DNA from: Candidatus Njordarchaeota archaeon
Lineage (GTDB): Archaea; Thermoproteota; JANJXX01; Panguiarchaeales; Panguiarchaeaceae
DNA length: 35,094 nt
Reading direction: 5' to 3'
NCBI GenBank assembly: GCA_029855985.1
Contig: JAGSHR010000222.1
Span: 1-35,094, forward strand
Shown piece by piece: positions 25,431-33,743 of the stretch. The stretch's first letter is position 1. Each line of letters starts with the position of its first letter. The translations under genes were made by a program, and so were the position numbers. Below the pieces are notes generated by a model. That model did no database searches. It was not told where the DNA came from and saw only the letters and a list, made by a program, of their open reading frames with translations.

Positions 25431-26096
25431 ATGGAAATAAAGATCTTAAAGAAAGCAATCACGGGAAAACTCGTTATTGGGGTAGATGAAGCGGGGAGGG
25501 GCCCTGTAGTTGGTCCCATGGTAATGGCTTCAGTTGGCGTTCCCCCCTTAAACATAATTGAGTTACTAGAAATGGGGGTTGAGGATTCAAAGAAATTGGA
25601 TCCGAGAACCCGAGAAACGCTATTCGAAAAAATCTTAAATTTGTCGGAGTATGTGGCGGTGGCAGTTATCCCACCGAGGCTAATCGATGATTGGGTCTTA
25701 AATAAAAAAGGCCTCAATGCCCTTGAAGCCCTGGCGGTAAGTAGACTTTTAGAGGAAATACCCCCCAATAACAAGTTTAGGGTTTACATTGATGCCCCGT
25801 CCAATGTTGAAAGCTACGTGAGATATCTTGAGAAAAATGGAGTTTATAACGCCATAGTTGAGAATAAAGCTGACCTTTATCGGCCCATTGTATCCGCTGC
25901 ATCAATCATAGCTAAGGTTACTAGAGATAGGATGATAAGAGAGATCATAGAGGAAACAGGTATAGATTTTGGTTCGGGTTACCCTGGGGACCCCAAAACC
26001 AAGAAACATTTGAGAATCTTATTGAACAAATTTCCAGAGTATGTAAGAAAAAGCTGGAAAACTGTTAAAAAATATGATGATTCACTAGGATATTAG
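25431..26096 (+). CDS. rnhB: Ribonuclease HII
   Basis: Cleaves RNA in RNA-DNA hybrids and at single ribonucleotides in DNA. 221 residues. The active-site residues are D19-E20 in GVDEAGRGPVVGP (with the GRG ribose-sensing loop), D121 in VYIDAPS and D148 in ENKADLYRPIVSAASIIAKVTRD; DPKTKKHL near 188 is also typical. The start is ATG 25431, with GGGG eight bases ahead, rather than GTG 25410. It is divergent from the FG-GAP-type gene, with a TTTTTATAACC element at 25353-25363. It overlaps the convergent mevalonate kinase by four bases. It is the true RNase HII, against which the divergent paralogue at 4085 can be compared. Confidence 0.97.
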   Translation: MEIKILKKAITGKLVIGVDEAGRGPVVGPMVMASVGVPPLNIIELLEMGVEDSKKLDPRTRETLFEKILNLSEYVAVAVIPPRLIDDWVLNKKGLNALEALAVSRLLEEIPPNNKFRVYIDAPSNVESYVRYLEKNGVYNAIVENKADLYRPIVSAASIIAKVTRDRMIREIIEETGIDFGSGYPGDPKTKKHLRILLNKFPEYVRKSWKTVKKYDDSLGY

Positions 26097-27064
26097 ACTT
26101 CTCTTACAACGGTCCCAACGTTAAAGGTTTTAATTCTTAGAACCCTATCATAACCGTACCTTGACCTGAGCTTCTCAAATATCTCATCAGCATTATTCTC
26201 GTTTGGCAACACTAGAACATATCCCCCTAGACCAGCCCCCGTGATCTTAGCTCCATATGCCCCTATTTCCCGCGAATAGTTTACTATTTCCTCTATCCTT
26301 GAGTTGGATACCCCTATCGCACTAAGCAACCCATGGTTAACGTTCATTAATTGTCCTATTCTTTTAAGACTAATCCTCTTCCTTGTTAGATCCTCCCATA
26401 TTCTCTCCGCTATGTGACCAATCCCCTCAAATATTTTCTTTATCACGTTGCTCTCTATTGAAAACAGCTCTCTGACCCTGGAAACCGCCACTTTCGTTGA
26501 TCTTCCCAGCCCCGTGTCAACAATTATAAGAGGGATCTCCCGGTCAAGTTTGATTTTCTCAATTAATGGACCATTATCCGTTTTCACAAATTTAATAACG
26601 CCGCCATTGACTGCAACCGTGTTATCTATACCAGAAGGTGTTCCATGAGCCACTTTCTCCGCTTCATAAGCGATTTCATTAAGTTCTTCTACATTTAATT
26701 TACCTTTGATATAGTATAGAAGAGCGCCTGCGAAAGCTGCAGCAACCGAGGCTGAGGACCCCAACCCCGAACCAGGTCTAACATCGCTTTTAATGTCAAT
26801 TTTTAACCCGTTTTTTAAAACAACGCCATATTTCTCCTCAAGTATATCGATTATTCGCTTTAATGGAAGAAACTCTTCCGGTATTTTTTCATTAAAGGTC
26901 CATCTCAAGTTTAACGGCTCTGAGAAAATAGTTGTGTAACCATTTTGTTGCGTTACGTTAACATATGTTTTCAAGTTAATCGCGGAGGCTATCGCGGGGT
27001 AACCGTAAACAACGCTGTGCTCACCAAAAAGAATTACTTTACTTGGCGCTTCTGATACTATCAT
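26093..27064 (-). CDS. Mevalonate kinase (GHMP family)
   Basis: Phosphorylates mevalonate in the pathway to the isoprenoid chains of archaeal lipids. 323 residues. KVILFGEHSVVYGYPAIASA at the N-terminus is the substrate-binding start. The ATP loop is PGSGLGSSAS (97-106). HGTPSGIDNTVA holds the catalytic aspartate (D148). KITGAGLGGYVL is the C-terminal GHMP motif. The start is ATG 27064, with GAGG eight bases ahead; the TTG at 27070 falls inside the leader. It follows the Cgi121 gene by 11 bases and probably shares its transcript. Confidence 0.95.
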   Translation of the reverse strand: MIVSEAPSKVILFGEHSVVYGYPAIASAINLKTYVNVTQQNGYTTIFSEPLNLRWTFNEKIPEEFLPLKRIIDILEEKYGVVLKNGLKIDIKSDVRPGSGLGSSASVAAAFAGALLYYIKGKLNVEELNEIAYEAEKVAHGTPSGIDNTVAVNGGVIKFVKTDNGPLIEKIKLDREIPLIIVDTGLGRSTKVAVSRVRELFSIESNVIKKIFEGIGHIAERIWEDLTRKRISLKRIGQLMNVNHGLLSAIGVSNSRIEEIVNYSREIGAYGAKITGAGLGGYVLVLPNENNADEIFEKLRSRYGYDRVLRIKTFNVGTVVREV

Positions 27065-27075
27065 TTTCAATTCCT

Positions 27076-27642
27076 CTAAATAAATATACTTAACGCCATT
27101 TTTTCAAGCACTATTTTCACTAAAGCTTCCTCTAAAGATTCACCGTTTCTGAGAACAGAACGAATTTCTTTCTCTGAGATATCATATATTGTCTTTATCT
27201 CATTTAAATCTATCTCACAATCAACCCCGTTAAAATCGCAGATATCACCTAAAAAGTTTTTAACTGCTCCCAAGTTAACTTCTTTATCAGCGAAAACAAC
27301 CATATAATAGTCACTATATTCGCGAGAAAAAATCTTATTGATAGCCTCCCTAATTTGAGATATCCCAGAGATCCTCAACAAGAATTCCGTTGATATTTTT
27401 TTAGCTCTATTATAACCTTTTTGGAAATCCTCTAATGCCAAGTTAGCAGCAATATCCAAAATGTTTTCGCTTATTACAATCGAACATGGATACGGTTGAA
27501 TAAACACGCCTTCCCTCTCGAGTTCCCTAATTTTCTCAACTATGTCCACACCACTCTTCTTACGGCACTTAAAGTGCCCTAAATACAGAAAGGGTAACCC
27601 CATTTTCCATAACACCTTGGTAATACCATTGTGATATTCCAA
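27076..27642 (-). CDS. cgi121: KEOPS complex subunit Cgi121
   Basis: 188 residues matching the Cgi121/TPRKB family, the KEOPS subunit that binds tRNA 3' ends for t6A37 synthesis. The clearest stretch is NRAKKISTEFLLRISGISQIREAI, which lines up with the 'K.RTLSTEI...L...I.EAL' block of TPRKB. ISENILDIAANLALEDFQKG corresponds to the 'V.DP..ILVAANKA' block, and LEKMALSIFI resembles the family's ending. No other KEOPS genes are nearby. The TTG at 27642 is used as start because a TATA-like AAATAAATATTG near 27670 would begin transcription there; ATG 27603 is an alternative. Slightly longer than the ~150 usual for archaea, owing to the N-terminus. Operon with mevalonate kinase. Confidence 0.8.
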   Translation of the reverse strand: MEYHNGITKVLWKMGLPFLYLGHFKCRKKSGVDIVEKIRELEREGVFIQPYPCSIVISENILDIAANLALEDFQKGYNRAKKISTEFLLRISGISQIREAINKIFSREYSDYYMVVFADKEVNLGAVKNFLGDICDFNGVDCEIDLNEIKTIYDISEKEIRSVLRNGESLEEALVKIVLEKMALSIFI

Positions 27643-27728
27643 GCTTTCCTAGAGATAATCAATATTTATTTTGATAATATTTGGAGTTCTATCCAAATGA
27701 CATATTTATTTATAATGGGGTGAAAAAC

Positions 27729-27899
27729 ATGACGATGACTCTTATCACGGTGCACATCCCGGAAAAGTTTTTGAAGGAAATTGAAAAGCTCGTTGAAGAG
27801 GGGTATTACCCAAATAGAAGTGAAGTAATTAGAATCGCTTTAAGAGACTTTTTAAGACAAGAATTAATGATGAGAAAAAGGAACAGTGATAGCGAATAG
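27729..27899 (+). CDS. Small ribbon-helix-helix (CopG-like) transcription regulator
   Basis: 56 residues with one ribbon-helix-helix fold: beta strand TLITVHIPEKFLKEIEKL, then EEGYYPNRSEVIRIALRDFL. The 'YPNRSEVIR.ALRDFL' helix is the standard signature of CopG/NikR-type DNA binding proteins, which act as dimers. Only the DNA-binding domain is present; there is no metal-binding ACT domain as in NikR. The start is ATG 27729, with GGGGTG and six bases of spacing; an upstream start at 27681 is not needed. It is divergent from the Cgi121-mevalonate kinase unit, so that unit is one possible target. No toxin partner is visible. Confidence 0.88.
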   Translation: MTMTLITVHIPEKFLKEIEKLVEEGYYPNRSEVIRIALRDFLRQELMMRKRNSDSE

Positions 27900-27943
27900 A
27901 ACTCCGTTCCACAAAAACAATATAAAATTTAATTTTTCGAATC

Positions 27944-28399
27944 CTAGCCTTGTTTTTTGTTCGCGTAGGCCCTCATTTTTTCAATTTCTAACTGAAGCTT
28001 TGAGATCATGTTCATGATCTCTGTGAGGTTAGCTTTTGTTTTGTTTGCTGCGTCTTTTAACTGTTGCTCTTGCTTCTTTAATCTCTCTAGTGCATCTGGG
28101 AGAGGCATCCATACTCCTACAGATGACCCAACGTCAACTAATACTTTTTCGCCAAAGTTTATGGTTCCTGGGGAGTAAATTCCAACGCCGAGGTTTATCA
28201 TGCTCTCTATTGTTCTCCTCTCACCTTGTATCATTTCCTCTAAGATTTTCTTCGCTTTTAATATTTCGGATAATAGCAATGTTGTGCTCTCTAGGACTTG
28301 TTGATAGTACTCTGCTTCCTTTTGAAGTTCAAGTAGCTTCTGGATTTTTATTTGTATGTTCCTTTGTATTTCATCACCTAATGGCTGTTTTTCTGACAA
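27944..28399 (-). CDS. pfdA: Prefoldin alpha subunit
   Basis: Chaperone subunit that forms a hexameric jellyfish-like complex capturing unfolded proteins for the thermosome. 151 residues. Two long coiled-coil helices (KIQKLLELQKEAEYYQQVLE; LERLKKQEQQLKDAANKTK) flank the beta-hairpin core with GVGIYSPGTINFGEKVLVDVGSSVGVW, which fits the alpha type. The start is TTG 28399, with GGTG six bases ahead; the GTG at 28408 lies inside that site. It follows LX by about ten bases on the same strand, a pairing common in archaea. Confidence 0.92.
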   Translation of the reverse strand: MSEKQPLGDEIQRNIQIKIQKLLELQKEAEYYQQVLESTTLLLSEILKAKKILEEMIQGERRTIESMINLGVGIYSPGTINFGEKVLVDVGSSVGVWMPLPDALERLKKQEQQLKDAANKTKANLTEIMNMISKLQLEIEKMRAYANKKQG

Positions 28400-28408
28400 A
28401 TTTAACAC

Positions 28409-28660
28409 CTATTCTAAGACTAATACGGGTTTCTCTGTTAACACCAATTTCTTTAGTTTTTCGTTTTTGATTTCCTCGGGGCTTACCTCTACTATTTCCT
28501 CTATTGTTAATGCTGTTCTTTTTAAGCCTCTGCTTCCAACTTCTGAAAAGAATCTTTCCAAAGCATTCTCTAGGCTCGTATCCCTAATTTCCTTGTAAAC
28601 ATAATAGGTTCTTCTTTGCACCCTATATTTTGCCTTGATTCTGTATGTTTTTATTTCCAT
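28409..28660 (-). CDS. rpl18a: Large subunit ribosomal protein LX (L18a/L20a family)
   Basis: 83 residues, the usual size of archaeal LX, a ribosomal protein related to half of eukaryotic eL20. Motifs: YRIKAKYRVQRRTYYVYKEIR, ALERFFSEVGSRGLKRTALTIEEI. The start is ATG 28660, with GGGGTTC before it at the local spacing; the GTG codon at 28675 belongs to that site. It lies between the unknown 615-residue gene (25 bases upstream) and prefoldin alpha. aIF6, which often sits in this cluster, is about 11 kb away in this window. Confidence 0.92.
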   Translation of the reverse strand: MEIKTYRIKAKYRVQRRTYYVYKEIRDTSLENALERFFSEVGSRGLKRTALTIEEIVEVSPEEIKNEKLKKLVLTEKPVLVLE

Positions 28661-28685
28661 TTTTGAACCCCTCACTCTCTAACTT

Positions 28686-30533
28686 TTACTCCATTTGAAT
28701 GTTAGAGATTAGGAAAAATCTCAGTAAAGTTTTGATGTCCTCATAAAATGGTTTAACTATGTCATCATATTTAATTTCTTTCTTATTTAAAATTGTAAGT
28801 AGCGTATTGTATTTGTCTCTGCTTTTGATTAAACCGGAGAGTATCAAGGATCTTATTAGCTTCCTCACATCTCCTTTAATGGCTTCAAAGAATTTTTCTT
28901 CAAGTTTAAATTCCCTTTTCAGTCTTCTCTTCACGTCGTCTGTTAAGCTACTACAACACTCTAGTATTATGCCATCTTCTTTTTTCACAAAGAGACCGAT
29001 AAATTCTGGACATTTGTCTCCCAATATTCTCTTTATCTCCTTTCTGTTTAACAGTTTCTTTAGAGGTATGGGATCAAACGGCACAATTGGGATATATGTG
29101 TTTTCCCCTATACCCTTCAGTATATCAATTGGAATAACAGTAAAGTATGTTTGATAAAGCTCTGAGAACGCAATGGGTATCCCTCTCCTCAACGCGAACT
29201 CGAAGATGTATTTTGGTTGCAGCGATTTACTTTCCGTTATCTCTGGCACATCGCTTAGGGTTCTCATAACAAGGACTCTTAGCTTCCAATACAAGTCACC
29301 TTCCGACACATCTTCTTCTACATGAGTTTCACTGGGCTCTGTTCCCTTTGTCTCCATGTACATTAGGATTTTCTTGACAAAGTCTGGATCCGGTATTGGA
29401 ATGTTGCCCGGATCCCTTCTGAGTAGTATTGCACTCATGCCTATTTTCGGCAACCATGTGATGTAGTAAATTGAGTAATTGTAGGCGTAGTTGACAACGA
29501 CTCGTTTACCAATTAGTTGCCAATCTGGTTTAGCGACTGAAGGTATGTTGACAAGTTTTCCTACTTCTTTTTGTGATAAAATATTCTCTACAACAAGGTT
29601 CTTTCTGGCATCATCGATTTCTTTGATATCATCTAGATAGACAAATCCTATATTCTTAATTCTCCGTTTAAGTTTTTTGAGTAGCCCCCTGTTAAGTCTA
29701 TATTTCTTAAGTTTGAAATATATTTTAAGGAACGAGGGCCTAAATATTTGATCTTCTCTTACTCCCAATAGAACCTTCATTTCCCTGATTAGCTCTGATT
29801 TGAACTCATCGTATGTAATGGATATAATCAAGTTATTGTAGAGGTAGTTGTGGATTTCCTGGAGATCTGATTCGCTCAATGGCTCCTCATCATAGATCCG
29901 TAAAACGATGTCAAAGGAGGGGATCGTGTAATATACGTTCCCAACATACCCCCTATATCTATCCCCAATTTGAACCGTATACCCAATATATTTTCTCGCT
30001 CTTTCGATCTCCTCTAAGTTTGGAGAAATTATTTTGTTCATTGAATCAAATGTTCTTATAGCCTCCTCGACCTTTCTTATCTCACTGTCTATTAATTCTG
30101 CAAATCGCGAAAACTCTTCTTTCCCCTTTAGTTCTTTTAGCCTCTCAAGTTCTTCAAGCAAACCATCTCTTAACTCCCATATCTTACTCTCGCTATCAGG
30201 CTCATCGCCCATTGTCGTACCCGTACTTAGGAGATCCACTAGTGCGCCTTTTAGCTTTAAGAATTCAGATAAAGCCTCATTGAATTCTTTTAGTAACTTT
30301 CTATACTTTGGCATAATATTGGATAACATTACCTCAAAAGCCCTCTCTTTTTCCCTTAGATCGACGGTCTTTCTAATAATAACCCTTATATGAGGAGCTA
30401 ACTCACTGAGCTCTTCTAAACTAAGCTCTTTTTCAGCTTCGTGAATAATTTTGATTAAATACTTTTCGTAGTCTGTGAGCTCCTTTAACTCGCTAAGAGC
30501 TTCGAAATACCTAACAAACTTTTCTTCAGACAC
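28686..30533 (-). CDS. Uncharacterised 615-residue protein upstream of LX and prefoldin
   Basis: I do not recognise this protein. Residues ~1-180 are almost all helix and charged, probably coiled coil (YEKYLIKIIHEAEKELSLEEL; YRKLLKEFNEALSEFLKLKG; LLEELERLKELKGKEEFSRF). A beta-rich stretch follows near 185-225 (YIGYTVQIGDRYRGYVGNVYY), faintly like a PRC-barrel. Mixed segments come next, including KRVVVNYAYNYSIYYITWLPK. The C-terminal ~100 residues are helical. No signal peptide or membrane segment is seen. The start is GTG 30533, with GGTG six bases ahead; the open frame to 30614 contains a hydrophobic stretch that is most likely not translated. It is the first gene of an apparent operon with LX and prefoldin alpha, so a link to ribosome or protein folding is possible but untested. 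Confidence 0.8.
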   Translation of the reverse strand: MSEEKFVRYFEALSELKELTDYEKYLIKIIHEAEKELSLEELSELAPHIRVIIRKTVDLREKERAFEVMLSNIMPKYRKLLKEFNEALSEFLKLKGALVDLLSTGTTMGDEPDSESKIWELRDGLLEELERLKELKGKEEFSRFAELIDSEIRKVEEAIRTFDSMNKIISPNLEEIERARKYIGYTVQIGDRYRGYVGNVYYTIPSFDIVLRIYDEEPLSESDLQEIHNYLYNNLIISITYDEFKSELIREMKVLLGVREDQIFRPSFLKIYFKLKKYRLNRGLLKKLKRRIKNIGFVYLDDIKEIDDARKNLVVENILSQKEVGKLVNIPSVAKPDWQLIGKRVVVNYAYNYSIYYITWLPKIGMSAILLRRDPGNIPIPDPDFVKKILMYMETKGTEPSETHVEEDVSEGDLYWKLRVLVMRTLSDVPEITESKSLQPKYIFEFALRRGIPIAFSELYQTYFTVIPIDILKGIGENTYIPIVPFDPIPLKKLLNRKEIKRILGDKCPEFIGLFVKKEDGIILECCSSLTDDVKRRLKREFKLEEKFFEAIKGDVRKLIRSLILSGLIKSRDKYNTLLTILNKKEIKYDDIVKPFYEDIKTLLRFFLISNIQME

Positions 30534-30741
30534 AATTATCACCGGGTAATGGCAACATGAATGGGAATCCAAGTGAACCAATAAATAGTTAATTAAAAAC
30601 CGATATAAAAACAACTCACATTAAAGAACTAAATTAATGCTAGTCAGAATACCTAAATTTTTATAGTCTGATGGCAAAAAACGACAAAACGGAGAAAATT
30701 TTTGAACCGAAAACGTGTGTGAAAAAAAGTAATGCGAATGC

Positions 30742-31482
30742 TTACTTCTTTCTTCTACCAGTTCTTCTAGCCGCTATAGAACCTACTTTTCTTCCTGGTG
30801 GAGCGTTTCTAGATACTGATTTTGGTTTACCAGGTTTCTTATCTCTACCGCCACCGAATGGGTGATCAGCAGCGTTCATGGCTACTCCTCTGGTCCTCGG
30901 CCAAATGTGTGCTTTGACTTTCCATTTGTGGTATGCAGCACCTGCTTTTACTAGTGGTTTCTCGTCTTTTCCTGCTCCCGCGACTATACCTATTTGTGCT
31001 CTGCAATTAGAGTTTAGTTGTATCCTCTTTTTTCCAGGGAGTTCTATCTCTGTTAATCCCTTTGCGGGTATTTGGCTTCTGACTATTGCGAATGTTCCAG
31101 CGGCTCTAGCTATTTTTCCTCCATCATATGGATGAATTTCAACATTGCTTATTGGTATACCCTCAGGGATTTTAGCTAAGGGTAGGACATTCCCTATGTC
31201 TAAGGGTGCTGTATCTCCAATTTCGATTATTTGACCTGTTCTCATGCCTTCGCTAGCGATCATCCATATTTTCTCGATCTTCCCGCTTTCTCTTACGAAT
31301 TTGACTAATGCTAATGGTGCATATCTTCCCGGTTCGTGCACTATGTCTATTACTTTTCCTTTGATTGATCCTCCTCTTGTCTCTGGCCAATCTGGGAATT
31401 TAACGTCCGCGAATCTTACTGGTGGTGTTCTGAAGTTTGGTGATCCTCTGCCTATTCTCTGTACCCTAATTCGCTTACCCAT
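30742..31482 (-). CDS. rpl2: 50S ribosomal protein L2 (uL2)
   Basis: Core large-subunit protein near the peptidyl transferase centre. 246 residues, normal for archaea. N-terminal GKRIRVQRIGRGSPNFRTPPVRF, middle SVDIHP-like ISNVEIHPYDGGKIARAAGTFA, and the conserved C-terminal block GVAMNAADHPFGGG, followed by a basic tail. GAGG precedes the ATG. In most archaea uL2 lies in the L3-L4-L23-L2-S19 cluster; here its upstream neighbour is the receptor/GTPase operon and its downstream neighbour is the 615-residue orphan. The region 30615-30741 between it and that orphan carries nothing I can name except AT-rich sequence. Confidence 0.97.
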   Translation of the reverse strand: MGKRIRVQRIGRGSPNFRTPPVRFADVKFPDWPETRGGSIKGKVIDIVHEPGRYAPLALVKFVRESGKIEKIWMIASEGMRTGQIIEIGDTAPLDIGNVLPLAKIPEGIPISNVEIHPYDGGKIARAAGTFAIVRSQIPAKGLTEIELPGKKRIQLNSNCRAQIGIVAGAGKDEKPLVKAGAAYHKWKVKAHIWPRTRGVAMNAADHPFGGGRDKKPGKPKSVSRNAPPGRKVGSIAARRTGRRKK

Positions 31483-31587
31483 TTTAGTCCCTCAACTCAA
31501 AGTATCTTTTTTTCTCTTAGTTAAACACTGTTTTTAAAGTTTTATTAAAAATGTTAGCAATCAATGGTTCTTAGGAATTGAGATAAT

Positions 31588-33204
31588 CTATTTTAGGAGT
31601 TTCCTCAATATCAATGGAAGGTCACTGAATCTTTCAGCATACTTGCTTAGATTTATTATATCTTCAACTTTCTCTATGCCGTATTTTTGGTGTATACTGT
31701 GGATATACGCTGTAAGTCCATCTAACATGTTTTGAATTTGGGGATCAAACTCTGAAATATCCATATCGGTCTCAATTATAATAGTGAAGTTGTCATCTAG
31801 GGGCCTGTAAATATACTTACTTCCACCAAACATCATTGAACCAATATCCGTTTTACTCGGAGATCTTTTCGCAAGTTGAATAATTGAAGCAATCATCGAA
31901 GTCAAAAGTAGATACTCGTCATTTTCTAATAAATTCAACTGAACCTTACCTAGTCTCACATTGTAGACAAACAAAAGCCTGCCCTGACCAATTATCAATA
32001 TCTTTTTTATTTTCTCGTAAATATTCGTTTCCTCTCTTCGAGTCTTTCTTCGTTTAGTTAAAACCATCACACTAAGGGCGCCTAATATACCTCCAATCCC
32101 TGCAGTGATCGCCAAGAGAAAATAGTTGATTTCAGGTTTACTTATTGACGGGTACCTAACATGGATTTCCAATATCGATTTAAAGTAACCTAAAATCTTA
32201 CCATTAGAGGTTATGGAAATTGTTATTTGATAGCTCTCGTTTCTCCAAGTATTAGGCGGGTCGATTACCCCTCTAATAACAACTGATTGCTCGCCATTAA
32301 TAACAAACGTCCCCAGATCTTGTGTTACATTTCCCGAGTCACCTGAAATATAAGCTCTAACCTCTATCACCTTTCTCTTCAAGGTCGGGATCTTATTTTC
32401 AAGCACAAAAGAGAATACTAATGGATCCGTAGCGTATATGGGAGGACGATCAATCTTGAAATTCCTTATTATAAATGGAGAATAGTACAGGTTAACCGTC
32501 GTGTTCCTATCAACCATTACATCTTTTTCATCCGTAATATTATTACCAAAAACTCCCCTAACTATGTATTCTCCCTCTATCACATAATAAAACTTACTTG
32601 GTCCCAGATCGTGATGCAATAAAAGGAGAGACCCGTTAACTTTCCAGTAAATATAGAATTCCCCGGGTATAGGAGTTCCATCCGTCAACAAAGTGTTCAC
32701 TTTCAAAATGATGGGGTTGAAACCTCTAATAAAAACTAGGATTTTCTTTGAAACTGCAGCTTGAGCAACGTTTCCCCCTTCTCCCTTTGAACCTAAAACC
32801 CTAATATATAGGGTGTAGTCCCCACTTGGAATACCTTTCTCCACCACAATCCTAACTTGAACATCGTATTTTTCATTAGAACCAAGTTCAAAACTGCTCT
32901 TATCAAAATAAACCTTAATGAGAGAAGAGTTCGGAGTAACCGAATATGTAAGAGTAAAACGCAGAGCAGTCTCCCCATTTATTATGGTTATTTTATACAA
33001 GTTGGAAGCATAAATCACACCTTCCTTCGTTGTTCCAAAGATTACTTGGGGCAAATCAAATAGGGCATTGAAAGTAACACCTCTGTCTTCACTGGTAGAA
33101 TTGGGATAATAAAAGGAAAAAACAAACGAGGAAACAAGAAGTAATTGGATTAACATAAAGTTTAATTTCTTGGCAAAGGGGGCAACAGTAACTGAATGCA
33201 TCAT
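31588..33204 (-). CDS. Single-pass membrane protein with beta-rich ectodomain and longin-like cytoplasmic tail
   Basis: 538 residues. Residues 15-33 are hydrophobic (signal or anchor). Residues ~40-355 are outside: beta strands with several N-glycosylation sequons (NSS, NIT, NTT, NVT, NES), resembling Ig-like or CARDB-type repeats (FELGSNEKYDVQVRIVVEKG; DPLVFSFVLENKIPTLKRKVI). Residues 361-382 are a membrane helix followed by KRRKTRR, which places the rest inside. Residues ~400-520 follow a beta-beta-alpha-beta-beta-beta-alpha order (KILIIGQGRLLFVYNVR; EYLLLTSMIASIIQLAKR; FTIIIETDMD; DGLTAYIHSIHQKYG), which fits a longin-type domain. Longin and roadblock domains regulate small GTPases. Its ATG overlaps the stop of the GTPase gene (ATGA), so both are made together. 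Domain names are predicted folds. Confidence 0.8.
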   Translation of the reverse strand: MMHSVTVAPFAKKLNFMLIQLLLVSSFVFSFYYPNSTSEDRGVTFNALFDLPQVIFGTTKEGVIYASNLYKITIINGETALRFTLTYSVTPNSSLIKVYFDKSSFELGSNEKYDVQVRIVVEKGIPSGDYTLYIRVLGSKGEGGNVAQAAVSKKILVFIRGFNPIILKVNTLLTDGTPIPGEFYIYWKVNGSLLLLHHDLGPSKFYYVIEGEYIVRGVFGNNITDEKDVMVDRNTTVNLYYSPFIIRNFKIDRPPIYATDPLVFSFVLENKIPTLKRKVIEVRAYISGDSGNVTQDLGTFVINGEQSVVIRGVIDPPNTWRNESYQITISITSNGKILGYFKSILEIHVRYPSISKPEINYFLLAITAGIGGILGALSVMVLTKRRKTRREETNIYEKIKKILIIGQGRLLFVYNVRLGKVQLNLLENDEYLLLTSMIASIIQLAKRSPSKTDIGSMMFGGSKYIYRPLDDNFTIIIETDMDISEFDPQIQNMLDGLTAYIHSIHQKYGIEKVEDIINLSKYAERFSDLPLILRKLLK

Positions 33205-33743
33205 TGAACCCTTTTCTTAGCCATAGCGATCTTCTTAACTATCATGTTAAATGCCCTCTGCACGTTCTCCCCGGTTTTAGCAGATGTCTCTATGTAGTCA
33301 ATTTTGTAACCAGTTTTTTCTTCGAACACTTTAATGTACTCGTCAACCACTTCCCTTGGAACCTTCCTTTGATGTTCAAGGTCCTTCTTATTTCCTATTA
33401 ATATAAATGGGTTTCCCCATTTTGTGTTAGTCCAATACTCCCTTATCCAATTCGCGACATTATAGAAGCTATTGTAGTTAGTTATGTCAAATATTATGAA
33501 AGCCCCGTTCGCACCCGTATAAAAATCTTTCCTCACATCCTTAAACCAAACTTGTCCCGCAAGATCAAACAGTAGAAACTTTAGAACATTCGCATCAATC
33601 TTCATATTATACACTGAAACATCAACCCCAATAGTTGGGATATAATTCTCATTGAAACTTGCACCCATAAACCTCTTCCTGAGAGTAGTTTTTCCAACTG
33701 ACGGATCGCCGAGGTATAAAATTTTAAACGAATAAATTGCCAT
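33201..33743 (-). CDS. Ras/Rab-like small GTPase
   Basis: A 180-residue eukaryote-like small GTPase. G1 GDPSVGKTT (12-20); switch I threonine T37 in YIPTIGVD; G3 DLAGQ (60-64) with the catalytic glutamine; G4 NKKD (118-121); G5 ETSAKTG (SAK 154-156). Spacing is close to Rab/Ras. No C-terminal prenylation cysteine: it ends MAKKRVQ, so membrane contact would need a partner. The start is ATG 33743, with GAGG eight bases upstream. It is followed directly by the membrane protein with a longin-like tail, which may be its docking site or regulator. Closest relatives by pattern are the small GTPases of Asgard archaea; a Rarp-type archaeal GTPase is the alternative. Confidence 0.93.
   Translation of the reverse strand: MAIYSFKILYLGDPSVGKTTLRKRFMGASFNENYIPTIGVDVSVYNMKIDANVLKFLLFDLAGQVWFKDVRKDFYTGANGAFIIFDITNYNSFYNVANWIREYWTNTKWGNPFILIGNKKDLEHQRKVPREVVDEYIKVFEEKTGYKIDYIETSAKTGENVQRAFNMIVKKIAMAKKRVQ

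Noticed and set aside
28660..28675. A GTG start for LX five codons upstream
   Set aside because: That stretch contains the GAGGGGT ribosome-binding site for ATG 28660.
30534..30614. A hydrophobic N-terminal extension of the 615-residue protein, which would look like a membrane anchor
   Set aside because: GTG 30533 has GGTG six bases upstream, and the extension would include that site and part of the promoter region.
31244..31537. Open frames opposite the ribosomal protein L2 gene
   Set aside because: They are antisense shadows of a highly conserved gene and have no ribosome-binding sites.
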